64,000 nt of DNA from Tenacibaculum sp. M341 (lineage in GTDB: Bacteria; Bacteroidota; Bacteroidia; Flavobacteriales; Flavobacteriaceae). A program made the position numbers and the translations under genes. This document shows, one piece after another, positions 28,115 to 35,851 of the stretch. Where the stretch lies: NCBI RefSeq assembly GCF_004337695.1, contig NZ_SJXJ01000001.1, positions 372,001 through 436,000 on the forward strand. Reading direction: 5' to 3'. Every line of letters begins with the position of its first letter. The stretch's first letter is position 1. Below the pieces are notes generated by a model. That model was not told where the DNA came from and made no database searches. It saw nothing but the letters and a program-made list of their open reading frames with translations.

Positions 28115-28601
28115 AGTGATACAAACCGATATTACTACTGTTAATGTAGATGTTATAGTAAATGCTGCTAATTCTAGTTTGTTAGGAGGTAGTGGAGTTG
28201 ATGGTGCAATTCATAAAGCTGGAGGAAAAGTGATCTTAGAAGCATGTCAACAAATAAGAAATAGGCAAGGAAAATGTAAAACAGGAGAAGTTGTTATTAC
28301 TACTGCTGGAAATTTACCATCAAAAAAGGTAATTCATACAGTAGGACCAGTATATAATAAAGGAAATGATATTGAAAAGCAGTTATTAGCAAATTGTTAT
28401 AAAAATAGTTTGCTATTAGCCAAAGAGCATGGTTTAAAAACAATTGCTTTTCCGAATATAAGTACAGGAATTTATCGTTTTCCGAAGGAAATAGCTGCAG
28501 AAATAGCTATTCAAACAGTAAAAGAATATCCTGTTTTAGACAAAGTATTATTTGTATGCTTTGATGAAGAGAATTATAAGATGTATGTAAATAATGTTTA
28601 A
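28104..28601 (+). CDS. Macro-domain ADP-ribose hydrolase (YmdB type)
   Basis: The 165-residue protein is a compact macro domain: [19 protein letters not shown] with the Asn and GGSGVD catalytic loop (about 11-31), IHTVGPVY, and the second loop [10 protein letters not shown] (~117-126). These are the residues of enzymes that hydrolyse O-acetyl-ADP-ribose and mono-ADP-ribosyl proteins. It overlaps the preceding gene by 11 bases. It is different in type from the longer macro proteins at 23250 and 32924. Confidence 0.92.
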   Translation: MKIEVIQTDITTVNVDVIVNAANSSLLGGSGVDGAIHKAGGKVILEACQQIRNRQGKCKTGEVVITTAGNLPSKKVIHTVGPVYNKGNDIEKQLLANCYKNSLLLAKEHGLKTIAFPNISTGIYRFPKEIAAEIAIQTVKEYPVLDKVLFVCFDEENYKMYVNNV

Positions 28602-28610
28602 AAAATAAAA

Positions 28611-29084
28611 ATGAAAGAGATAAAATATATAAAAGGAGATGCTACTTCTCCTCAAGCAAAAGGAGTTAAAATTATAGCTCACATTTGTAATGATTTAGGA
28701 GGATGGGGAAAAGGATTTGTTTTAGCAGTTTCAAAAAGATGGAAAGAGCCAGAAATCAGTTACAGAAAATGGCATAGAGAAAGATCTAAAAATGATTTTG
28801 AGTTGTGAAATATTCAAATTATTCAGGTTGATAAGTTCACATATGTGTGTAATATGATTGGGCAAAGAGGCATGAAAACAGGAAGTAATGGTGTTCCAAT
28901 AAGATATGAAGCAGTTGACGAGTGCCTTGAAAAATTAACTGAAGTAGCAACAGAATTGAACGCCTCTGTTCATATGCCTAGAATTGGTTGTGGTTTGGCA
29001 GGAGGTAAATGGGAAAAAATAGAACCAATTATTAAAGAGAATTTAATAAAAAATGATATTGATACGATAGTATATGATTTCTAA
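28611..29084 (+). pseudogene. Macro-domain (Poa1-like) gene split by an in-frame TGA
   Basis: Two open segments in the same frame, 28611-28808 and 28812-29084, read together as one 157-codon Poa1/Appr-1''-phosphatase-like macro domain. It has IKGDATSPQAKGVKIIAHICNDLGGWGKGF, then NMIGQRG, then MPRIGCGLAGGKWE. Only the TGA at 28806-28808 interrupts it; the expected residue there is Gly (GGA), so a single G-to-T change explains the stop. The downstream half keeps normal coding character, which points to a recent lesion, a sequencing error or readthrough. No selenocysteine element is visible. Confidence 0.8.
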
Positions 29085-29094
29085 TAAATCGACT

Positions 29095-29125
29095 AGCAGA
29101 TTGTTTCGTGCCTCGCAATGAAGAT
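29095..29125. repeat. Fragment of the dispersed palindromic repeat
   Basis: The bases around CAGATTGTTTCGTGCCTCGC match one arm of the repeat element that fills intervals of the CRISPR array at 55208-57281. It lies in the 78-base gap after the broken macro gene. Sequences of this kind are widespread in flavobacterial intergenic DNA. Confidence 0.55.
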
Positions 29126-29162
29126 TATCATAATTACTATTTATTTAAAAAAGAAATAAAAA

Positions 29163-30029
29163 ATGAAACTAACAATACATGGATATTCAACGGCATTATT
29201 TGCAACCTGGTACTTTATAGAAGAATTAGGATTGTTATTTGATGCTGGCGATGGAGTAACATCAAATCTTTTGGGTAAGAGTGGTAAAATTAAACATGTG
29301 TTCGTTTCACATGCAGATCGAGATCATTTAGGAGGCCTTTTTCAATACAATCAATTGTTTGCAAACAGAAAACCTAAAATATTTTATCCGAAAGATTCAG
29401 GATCATTTCCGTTTATAGAAACATTTACATCAAAATTTGATCCACACACAACAGGAACAGAATGGATTCCATTAGAGAATGAGCAAGTGGTTCAAATAAA
29501 GAATAATTACGAAGTGTTTTGTTTTGAAAATAAGCATATAAATGTATCGAATCAATTAAAAAGTTTATCGTTTCGAGTAGCAGAAACTAAAAAGAAGTTA
29601 AAACCTGAATTTAGAAGTTTAGTACAGCAAGATTTGATTAACTTAAAGAAAGAGAAAGGAGATGATTTTATTAATGAACAAGTTAAAAGAACAATTCTAA
29701 CTTATTCTGGTGATACCCCAGTTTTTGATTATTCGAAATATGATAATTCAGAAATATTAATTCATGAAGCTACTTTCTTAACAAAAGAAGAGTTAGCATC
29801 AGGAAATGATAAAAACAAACACAGTTCTTTAGAAGAAGTGATGGAAATGGTAGCCAATATTAACATAGATAAATTAATCTTAGGACATTTCTCATCTCGT
29901 TATTATATGAACGATATAGATAACGCTATAAAAAAGTATATAAAACATTATAACATTAAAATTCCAGTATATAGAATTCCTATTGGTATTACAGAGAAGG
30001 ATATTCTAAATGGAAAAACAATTAATTAA
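29163..30029 (+). CDS. RNase Z-like metallo-beta-lactamase-fold hydrolase
   Basis: The 288-residue protein has the RNase Z layout: LLFDAGDG, the metal motif SHADRDHLGG (49-58), LTYSGDTP, HEATF and a C-terminal GHFSSRY. The usual HxHxDH is HxDxDH here (Asp at 52 instead of the second His), which changes one metal ligand. tRNase Z removes 3' trailers from tRNA precursors; this divergent member may act on another RNA or a cyclic phosphate. It precedes the RNA 2'-phosphotransferase gene, which suggests an RNA-end processing pair. Confidence 0.82.
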   Translation: MKLTIHGYSTALFATWYFIEELGLLFDAGDGVTSNLLGKSGKIKHVFVSHADRDHLGGLFQYNQLFANRKPKIFYPKDSGSFPFIETFTSKFDPHTTGTEWIPLENEQVVQIKNNYEVFCFENKHINVSNQLKSLSFRVAETKKKLKPEFRSLVQQDLINLKKEKGDDFINEQVKRTILTYSGDTPVFDYSKYDNSEILIHEATFLTKEELASGNDKNKHSSLEEVMEMVANINIDKLILGHFSSRYYMNDIDNAIKKYIKHYNIKIPVYRIPIGITEKDILNGKTIN

Positions 30030-30032
30030 ACG

Positions 30033-30048
30033 AGGAAATTGATTTCCT
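30033..30048 (+). other. Small intra-operon hairpin before kptA
   Basis: AGGAAAT and ATTTCCT form a 7-bp stem with a 2-base centre in the gap between the RNase Z-like and kptA genes. Similar hairpins precede the first DUF4291 gene and the PurA-like gene. Confidence 0.3.
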
Positions 30049-30065
30049 TGTAAAACAAAAAGAAA

Positions 30066-30614
30066 ATGAACGAAAAAAATATAAAAAGAATAAGTAAATT
30101 TTTAAGTCTATTGCTAAGACATCAACCAGAAACAATTGGATTAAAATTAGATAAAAATGGTTGGGCAATGATAGATGAATTAATAGCAAAATCGAAAAGA
30201 AGAAACATGAATCTTTCAATTGATGTTTTGAGAGAAGTTGTTGCTAATAACGATAAAAAAAGATTCAGTTTTAATGAAGATGAAACCATGATTAGAGCTA
30301 ATCAAGGGCATTCATTAAAAACAATAGATTTAGAGTTTAAAGCTATTCAGCCTCCTGAGTTTTTATACCATGGAACGGTTTCTAAGTTTATGAGCTTAAT
30401 TAAATCAGGCGGATTGAAAAAAATGAACAGACAGCATGTACATTTAAGTCAAGATTTACAAACGGCAACCAAAGTAGGAAGTAGAAGAGGAGTGCCTATT
30501 ATTTTAACCGTACGATCTGGAGATATGCAAGCAAAAGGATTTGAGTTTTATCAATCTAAAAATGGAGTTTGGTTAACAGATCATGTACCGGCTGAGTTTA
30601 TAGAGTTTAAGTAA
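30066..30614 (+). CDS. kptA: RNA 2'-phosphotransferase (Tpt1/KptA)
   Basis: The 182-residue protein matches KptA throughout. The N-terminal winged-helix part starts RISKFLSLLLRHQPETIGLKLD and includes NGWAMIDELI. The ADP-ribosyltransferase-like part has LYHGT, HVHLSQDLQTATKVGSRRG and GVWLTDHVPAEFI. The conserved Arg, His, Arg, Arg set is present. The enzyme transfers an RNA 2'-phosphate to NAD, releasing nicotinamide and forming ADP-ribose 1'',2''-cyclic phosphate. That product is a substrate for macro-type phosphatases such as the neighbouring Poa1-like gene, which is broken here. Confidence 0.95.
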   Translation: MNEKNIKRISKFLSLLLRHQPETIGLKLDKNGWAMIDELIAKSKRRNMNLSIDVLREVVANNDKKRFSFNEDETMIRANQGHSLKTIDLEFKAIQPPEFLYHGTVSKFMSLIKSGGLKKMNRQHVHLSQDLQTATKVGSRRGVPIILTVRSGDMQAKGFEFYQSKNGVWLTDHVPAEFIEFK

Positions 30615-30644
30615 ATAATTTCATAAATATTAGAAAGGCAGTGT

Positions 30645-31589
30645 ATGAATTTAGAAAATAAAATAAAAGAAGCATTTTTTGGACAAGCTATTGGAGATGC
30701 ATTAGGCGTACCTGTAGAATTTAAGTCTAGAGAGTATCTTAAAGAAAATCCTGTGGATGATTATCTAGCGTTTATGTGTTGGAATCAGCCAGCAGGAACT
30801 TTTTCAGATGATAGTTCCATGATGTTTTGTACAGCAGAAAGCCTTTCAAAGAAATATGATATTGAAGATATTGGAAAAACTTTTGTAAAATGGTATACAG
30901 AAGGATATTGGGGTGCTCATGATGAAGTTTTTGATATTGGAGGAACTACCAGAAGGAGCTTACGAAGAATTATAGAAGGAGAAAAAGCTAAGTTTAGCGG
31001 TGAGTTTTTTCCAGAAAATAATGGTAATGGTTCTTTAATGAGAATTTTACCCTTGGTCTTTTTTCTGTATAAAGAGAAAGATATTAATATCAGATTTCAA
31101 ACAATAAAGGAAGTTTCTAGTATTACGCATGCCCATTTAAGGTCTGTAGTATCGTGCTTTATTTTTGTTGAGTTTGGAATTTTATTACTGTCAGGAGAAA
31201 ATAAAATAACAGCATATGCTAAAATGCAAAACGTTGTAAATGATTTTATAGTACTGAATGGTTTTAATGCAGAAGAGGTAAGTTTATTTGATAGAATTTT
31301 AAAGTATAAAGTATATGAACTATCAGAAAATCAAATTAATTCTGGTGGATATGTATTAGAATCTATTGAAAGTGCACTCTGGTGTTTTATGAATTCAAAC
31401 AACTATACGGAATCTGTTTTAAGTGCAGTAAATTTAGGAGGTGATACTGATACAACAGCAGCTATTAATGGTGGTTTAGCAGGAATGTATTATGGTTGGG
31501 AGTCTATACGTTTAGAATGGATTAATGGGATAGCAAAACAAAAAGAAATTACAGAGTTAGCATTACAATTTTATCAGTCTGTTAAATAA
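30645..31589 (+). CDS. ADP-ribosylglycohydrolase (DraG/ARH family) 3
   Basis: The 314-residue protein has AIGDALGVPVEFKSREYL, FSDDSSMMF, NGNGSLMRILP and LGGDTDTTAAINGG (~264-277). All metal aspartates are intact. It closely resembles ARH 1 at 25389, including the segment spacing and the GAHDEVFDIG/AHGEVFDIG stretch. It is probably a duplicate of that gene. The canonical GGDTDTTAA motif makes it the most typical ARH of the five. Confidence 0.93.
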   Translation: MNLENKIKEAFFGQAIGDALGVPVEFKSREYLKENPVDDYLAFMCWNQPAGTFSDDSSMMFCTAESLSKKYDIEDIGKTFVKWYTEGYWGAHDEVFDIGGTTRRSLRRIIEGEKAKFSGEFFPENNGNGSLMRILPLVFFLYKEKDINIRFQTIKEVSSITHAHLRSVVSCFIFVEFGILLLSGENKITAYAKMQNVVNDFIVLNGFNAEEVSLFDRILKYKVYELSENQINSGGYVLESIESALWCFMNSNNYTESVLSAVNLGGDTDTTAAINGGLAGMYYGWESIRLEWINGIAKQKEITELALQFYQSVK

Positions 31590-31607
31590 TTAAAAACAAA
31601 TATAAAA

Positions 31608-31871
31608 ATGGCAAAACACAACAAATATCTAGAGCAATATAGTAATGGTTTTGAAAACATTGCCATAGAGTTAGGAGATTTAAGATATGATTCACTAGCG
31701 GAATTTCTAGAATTACTTTCTCTAAAATTACATAAAGATTCGTTAGCAGATAAAGAAAGAAACAGAATAAAACTTTCAACCGAACTGTTAGAGGCATCAA
31801 AAAGATTAAAAGAAGCTTCAGAAAATATAGATAGCGCATGGACTATTTGCAAACCCTATATGGATGTTTAA
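31608..31871 (+). CDS. Hypothetical helical protein, 87 residues
   Basis: A small soluble protein predicted to be almost entirely helical (LAEFLELLSLKLHKDSLADK ... ELLEASKRLKEASENIDSAW). No family is recognised. It is 19 bases after the third ARH gene and 20 bases before the dioxygenase gene, on the same strand. Its charge pattern and frame fit a true gene rather than chance. It could be an accessory subunit of a neighbour. Confidence 0.65.
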   Translation: MAKHNKYLEQYSNGFENIAIELGDLRYDSLAEFLELLSLKLHKDSLADKERNRIKLSTELLEASKRLKEASENIDSAWTICKPYMDV

Positions 31872-31890
31872 AACAATAAATTGAAAAGTT

Positions 31891-32439
31891 ATGAAAAAAG
31901 TAAAATTACATGACGAGGTTTTTTTAGTAGAAAGTTTCCTTTCAGAAGAAGAGTGTGAGCAATATTTAGCAACATACAAAGCAAAAGAGTTTGAAGAAGC
32001 TAAAGTAAATATTGACGGAGAACAAGTGATGTTTAAAGGCATTAGAAACAATGATCGACTCATGTTTTTTAATCAAGATTTAGCAAATGAGTTCTGGAGT
32101 AAAATGGAACAGTTTGTACCTGAAAAAGTTGGTTTTTACAAAAGCATTGGATTAAATGAAATGTTTAGAGTGTATAAATATTCAAAGGGACAACGTTTTA
32201 AAATGCATATAGATGGAAGTTTTAAAAGAAACTTGATAGAAGAAAGTAAGTTTTCTTTTTTAATTTATTTGAATGATGATTTTGAAGGAGGAGAAACTGA
32301 ATTTAGAAAATTATTTACCGTAACACCTAAAAAGGGAATGGCATTGGTTTTTAGACATCGATTACGCCATGAAGGTAAAGAAATTGTTTCAGGAGAAAAA
32401 TATGTATTACGAACAGATATAATGTACAAAAGAGAATAG
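31891..32439 (+). CDS. 2-oxoglutarate/Fe(II) dioxygenase (prolyl 4-hydroxylase-like)
   Basis: The 182-residue protein has the double-stranded beta-helix iron site: FKMHIDGSF (His-x-Asp) and the distal His in FRHRLRHEG, with a 2-oxoglutarate-binding Arg near the end (VLRTDIMYKRE). GGETEF is the usual strand between them. The nearest family is P4Hc, which hydroxylates prolines or other residues. Why it sits in an ADP-ribose operon is not evident. It could hydroxylate a base, a protein or an NAD-derived small molecule. Confidence 0.85.
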   Translation: MKKVKLHDEVFLVESFLSEEECEQYLATYKAKEFEEAKVNIDGEQVMFKGIRNNDRLMFFNQDLANEFWSKMEQFVPEKVGFYKSIGLNEMFRVYKYSKGQRFKMHIDGSFKRNLIEESKFSFLIYLNDDFEGGETEFRKLFTVTPKKGMALVFRHRLRHEGKEIVSGEKYVLRTDIMYKRE

Positions 32440-32459
32440 TGCTAGATTAAAAGTTGGTT

Positions 32460-32912
32460 ATGAAGTATGAAATAGTAAGGTATGGTGTTGTTGGTTTTAG
32501 TAAAAATAAGTTTGATAAAAAAACAGCATACAAGTTATTAGATAATTTATTTAAAGAGCTAAAGGAAAAACATACAGATGCTATTATTGAGGTTGTAAGT
32601 GGTTATACCAATTCAGGTATTCCTAAAATAGCATATGAGTTAGCAGATAAATATGGGTTTATTACTGTAGGTTTTTCAGCTAAACAAGCTTTGAAAGTTG
32701 TTAGTGGTACATATCCAGTATCAAAAGTAATTTTAAAAGGAGAAAAATTTGGAGAAGAATCAGCTGAGTTCATAAGTTATATAGATCATTTGATTCGTAT
32801 AGGTGGAGGTCCGCAGAGTAGAAAAGAAACCAAGTTATTTACAGATAAAATTTTAATTAAAAAGAATGATTCAATACTAATAGAACATGAAGTCGATTGG
32901 TATGGAGAATAA
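32460..32912 (+). CDS. SLOG/Rossmann-like nucleotide-binding protein
   Basis: The 150-residue protein, starting at ATG 32460 (MKYEIVRYGVVGF), alternates strands and helices. It has VVSGYTNSGIPKIAYELAD and a second glycine-rich loop, IRIGGGPQSRKETKLF. This pattern fits the SLOG/LOG superfamily, members of which bind or cleave nucleotide ligands, including NAD and ADP-ribose derivatives, in conflict systems. The earlier TTG at 32454 adds two residues. Its exact subfamily is uncertain. Confidence 0.6.
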   Translation: MKYEIVRYGVVGFSKNKFDKKTAYKLLDNLFKELKEKHTDAIIEVVSGYTNSGIPKIAYELADKYGFITVGFSAKQALKVVSGTYPVSKVILKGEKFGEESAEFISYIDHLIRIGGGPQSRKETKLFTDKILIKKNDSILIEHEVDWYGE

Positions 32913-32923
32913 AAGAAAGTAAA

Positions 32924-33532
32924 ATGAAGACATTGAAAATAAAACTAGTGTATCAAGATTTAGGATTAGAAGAAGCATGGAAGAAAGATTTTGATCAATA
33001 TGAAAATGTTGAAATTATTCAAGAAGATATTGTAAAAGTATCTTGCGATGCAATTGTAAGTCCTGCTAATTCATTTGGTTTTATGGATGGAGGTTTAGAT
33101 ATACATTTATCAGAAACTTTTGGATGGCATATGCAAGATGAATTGCAAAACAGGATATCTAAACTAGAAGAGCGAGAGTTATTAGTAGGAAAATCAATGA
33201 TAATTTCAACAAGAAATAAAGAAATACCGTATTTAATTTCTGCACCTACAATGAGAGTACCTATGAGTTTTAATATCGCAACTTCTGTGAATGCTTATTT
33301 AGCTATGAAAGCTATTTTAATAGCTGCTAAAAATCATGAAAATATTCATACAGTTGCCATACCTGGACTTTGTACTGGTTGCGGACGTATGCCTTTTGAT
33401 ATAGCATCAAACCAAATTTTTTTAGCATACAATGAAGTTATTTTAGGAAATTATAAGAAGTATGAAACCTTTGGTGAAACTCAAAAGTTTCAATATAAAT
33501 TAAATGAAAAAGGATTAATTTGGGATTATTAA
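32924..33532 (+). CDS. Macro-domain protein, long type, copy 2
   Basis: The start at 32924 (MKTLKIKLVYQDLGLEEAW) is preferred over an upstream one inside the previous gene. The 202-residue protein resembles the macro protein at 23250: DAIVSPANSFGFMDGGLDIHLS, LISAPTMRVPMS and IPGLCTGCGRMP. The two copies differ in the third loop (CTGCGRMP against GTGIGGMPP). ADP-ribose binding is expected. It lies directly before the sirtuin gene, as bacterial macro proteins often do. Confidence 0.82.
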   Translation: MKTLKIKLVYQDLGLEEAWKKDFDQYENVEIIQEDIVKVSCDAIVSPANSFGFMDGGLDIHLSETFGWHMQDELQNRISKLEERELLVGKSMIISTRNKEIPYLISAPTMRVPMSFNIATSVNAYLAMKAILIAAKNHENIHTVAIPGLCTGCGRMPFDIASNQIFLAYNEVILGNYKKYETFGETQKFQYKLNEKGLIWDY

Positions 33533-33536
33533 TATC

Positions 33537-34352
33537 ATGGAAGCATTAAAAGATGTTATACAAGAAGCTTTAAATATAAAAAAGAGAAATAAAGTTACTT
33601 TTTTAACCGGAGCAGGTATCTCTTCTGCTAGTGGAATTCCTACTTACAGGGGGACTGACGGTATATGGATAAAAGGATCTAAACATTATAAACCAGAATC
33701 TTTTGGTACGTTTGAACATTTTTCTAAAAATGCAGATGAAGTTTGGCAATACACTTTTTTTAGAAAGAAAATGTTCGCTGAAGCAAATCCGAATGAAGCA
33801 CATTATAAATTAGTAAGATTAGAAGAGCTTTTAAAAGATCGTTTTAATGTAATAACTCAGAATATTGATAATTTACATCAAAGATCAGGGTTACAAAATG
33901 TGTATGAAATTCATGGGAATTTAAGAGAGATGAGATGTGCTTCAGAGTGTACTAAAGATATTTATGAAATACCTAAAAGTATACCGTTAAAAGAGATAGA
34001 TGAAGATTTAACTTATGAGGAGAGTAAACTATTAGTTTGTCCAGAATGTGGAGACCATACCAGACCTAATATTTTATGGTTTGATGAGTTTTATAACGAG
34101 CGTATTTTTAAGCTACATACTACTTTAAAAATAGCAAAAAACTCAGGTTTATTAATCATTTTAGGAAGTTCGGGAGCAACAAATTTACCTAACAGGTTAG
34201 TTCAACAAACATTACAATATGGCGGACATGTAATTGATGTAAATTTAGAAGACAATGGTTTTACCAATAATTTCTCAGATAAAAAACGATTTCATTCTTA
34301 CAGAGGTACAGCATTAGATTTTTTGAATTTGTTTGAAAGTATTCTTACATAA
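33537..34352 (+). CDS. Sir2 family NAD-dependent deacylase
   Basis: The 271-residue protein has the sirtuin motifs GAGISSASGIPTYRG (25-39), TQNIDNLH (107-114), the catalytic His126 in EIHGN, and a Cys4 zinc site (C134, C138, C168, C171). GSSGATN and NILWFDE are also present. Sirtuins use NAD to remove acyl groups and release nicotinamide and O-acyl-ADP-ribose; macro proteins consume the latter. It follows the macro gene by four bases. An alternative NAD-degrading role, as in defence sirtuins, cannot be excluded. Confidence 0.9.
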   Translation: MEALKDVIQEALNIKKRNKVTFLTGAGISSASGIPTYRGTDGIWIKGSKHYKPESFGTFEHFSKNADEVWQYTFFRKKMFAEANPNEAHYKLVRLEELLKDRFNVITQNIDNLHQRSGLQNVYEIHGNLREMRCASECTKDIYEIPKSIPLKEIDEDLTYEESKLLVCPECGDHTRPNILWFDEFYNERIFKLHTTLKIAKNSGLLIILGSSGATNLPNRLVQQTLQYGGHVIDVNLEDNGFTNNFSDKKRFHSYRGTALDFLNLFESILT

Positions 34353-34377
34353 CAAAGAAGAAAAAGAAAAGGAAGAA

Positions 34378-34971
34378 ATGTTAAAACAACAAGAAATAAG
34401 AGCCGATTTTGATAGCAAAACAATTACTGTTTACCAAGCATATAATAAGAAAATAGCATTGCCTGCAATCAAAAATAACCGATTTGAAGCTCCATTTTCA
34501 TTTACAAGAATGACATGGATAAAACCGTCATATTTATGGTTAATGGAGCGAAGTAATTGGGGAACAAAATCGAATCAAGAATATATTTTAGGTATTAAAA
34601 TAAAACGAGATTGTTGGGAGAAAGCACTTGCTATGGGCGTATTAACAGATCCTGATAAAACAGTTTATAAAAGTGGTTTAGAATGGGAAGAGAAATTTAA
34701 ACAAGCCAAAGTTCATATTCAGTGGGATCCGGAGCGTTCTTTAAAAGGAGGAAAATTACAAAACAGAACTATCCAAGTAGGTATTAGTCGCTTTTTAATA
34801 GAAGAGTACAATAATGATTGGATAGAAGAGATCGTAGATGTAACACCTTTAACCAAAAAAATTAACCAATTACTCAAAGAAGGAAAATATAAAGAAGCAA
34901 AAAGGTTGATTCCTAAAGAACGAGTTTATAACTTACCAGCATTAATAGCAAAAAATATAGCAATAAGATAA
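34378..34971 (+). CDS. DUF4291 protein, copy 2
   Basis: The ATG at 34378 with AGGAAG in front is chosen; a longer frame begins inside the sirtuin gene. The 197-residue protein shares TRMTWIKPSYLWLMERSNWG and VHIQWDPERS with copy 1 at 23918. The C-terminus differs (KKINQLLKEGKYKEAKRLIP). The pair indicates an internal duplication of the cluster. Activity is unknown. Confidence 0.85.
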   Translation: MLKQQEIRADFDSKTITVYQAYNKKIALPAIKNNRFEAPFSFTRMTWIKPSYLWLMERSNWGTKSNQEYILGIKIKRDCWEKALAMGVLTDPDKTVYKSGLEWEEKFKQAKVHIQWDPERSLKGGKLQNRTIQVGISRFLIEEYNNDWIEEIVDVTPLTKKINQLLKEGKYKEAKRLIPKERVYNLPALIAKNIAIR

Positions 34972-34979
34972 AGAAGACA

Positions 34980-35741
34980 ATGAGAACATTTACGATAGGA
35001 GATATACATGGAGGATTAAAAGCTTTAAAGCAGCTGATAGAAAAGTTAGCTTTACAACCCGATGATAATCTTATTTTTTTAGGGGATTATGTAGATGGTT
35101 GGGGAGAATCTGCTCAAGTATTAGATTATTTAATGGAGTTAGAAAAAGAGCACCATTGCGTTTTTATAAAAGGAAATCATGATGTGTATCTAGAAAAATG
35201 GTTAAAATCATTAGATATAAATGATATATGGCTGTTTCATGGAGGGTTGATGACTATAAAAAGTTATGAAGGATATTCAGAAACTCAGAAAAAAGAGCAT
35301 TTACAGTTTTTAGAACGCATGAAGTTATTTCATGTAGATACAGAAAATAGATTGTTTATTCATGCAGGATTTACCTCTATGCATGGACCCGCCAAAGAAG
35401 TATATGAATCCAATTACAATTGGGATAGAACACTTTGGGAAATGGCATTAATCATGGATAAGCGTATCAAAAAAGATTCGCTGTTATATCCTAAACGATT
35501 GTTACTATTTAAAGAAATTTATATTGGGCATACCCCTACAACTCGTTATAATATTAATGAACCAATGCAAGGTTGTAATGTATGGAATGTAGATACTGGT
35601 GCTGCTTTTAAAGGAAAACTATCAGCATTAAATATAGAAACAAAAGAGTTTGTTCAAACTGAACCTGTGTATTTATTATATCCAGAAGAAAAGGGAAGAA
35701 ACGAAAGTCCGTATAAAGTAATTAAAAAGAAATATTCATAA
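34980..35741 (+). CDS. Calcineurin-like metallophosphatase
   Basis: The 253-residue protein has the serine/threonine-phosphatase-type signatures GDIHGG (7-12), LGDYVDGWGES, IKGNHDVYL, a later LFIHAGF and GHTPTT. It needs two metals and hydrolyses phosphoesters; relatives include diadenosine-polyphosphate hydrolases and protein phosphatases. In this operon an ADP-ribose phosphate or RNA phosphate is a reasonable but unproven substrate. It is the last gene of the first, 20-gene run. Confidence 0.9.
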   Translation: MRTFTIGDIHGGLKALKQLIEKLALQPDDNLIFLGDYVDGWGESAQVLDYLMELEKEHHCVFIKGNHDVYLEKWLKSLDINDIWLFHGGLMTIKSYEGYSETQKKEHLQFLERMKLFHVDTENRLFIHAGFTSMHGPAKEVYESNYNWDRTLWEMALIMDKRIKKDSLLYPKRLLLFKEIYIGHTPTTRYNINEPMQGCNVWNVDTGAAFKGKLSALNIETKEFVQTEPVYLLYPEEKGRNESPYKVIKKKYS

Positions 35742-35851
35742 GTTTTTGGTTTTTAGGTTAGTGATGTGATAGTTTTTTAAGAAAAAATTAATAGTAAATC
35801 GTAATGAATTAACTATTATTACTCATTAATAAAATCTTAAACTAACTAAAA

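Noticed and set aside
28806-28808. TGA in the macro gene as selenocysteine codon
   Set aside because: The family expects Gly here, not Cys, and no selenocysteine insertion hairpin follows.
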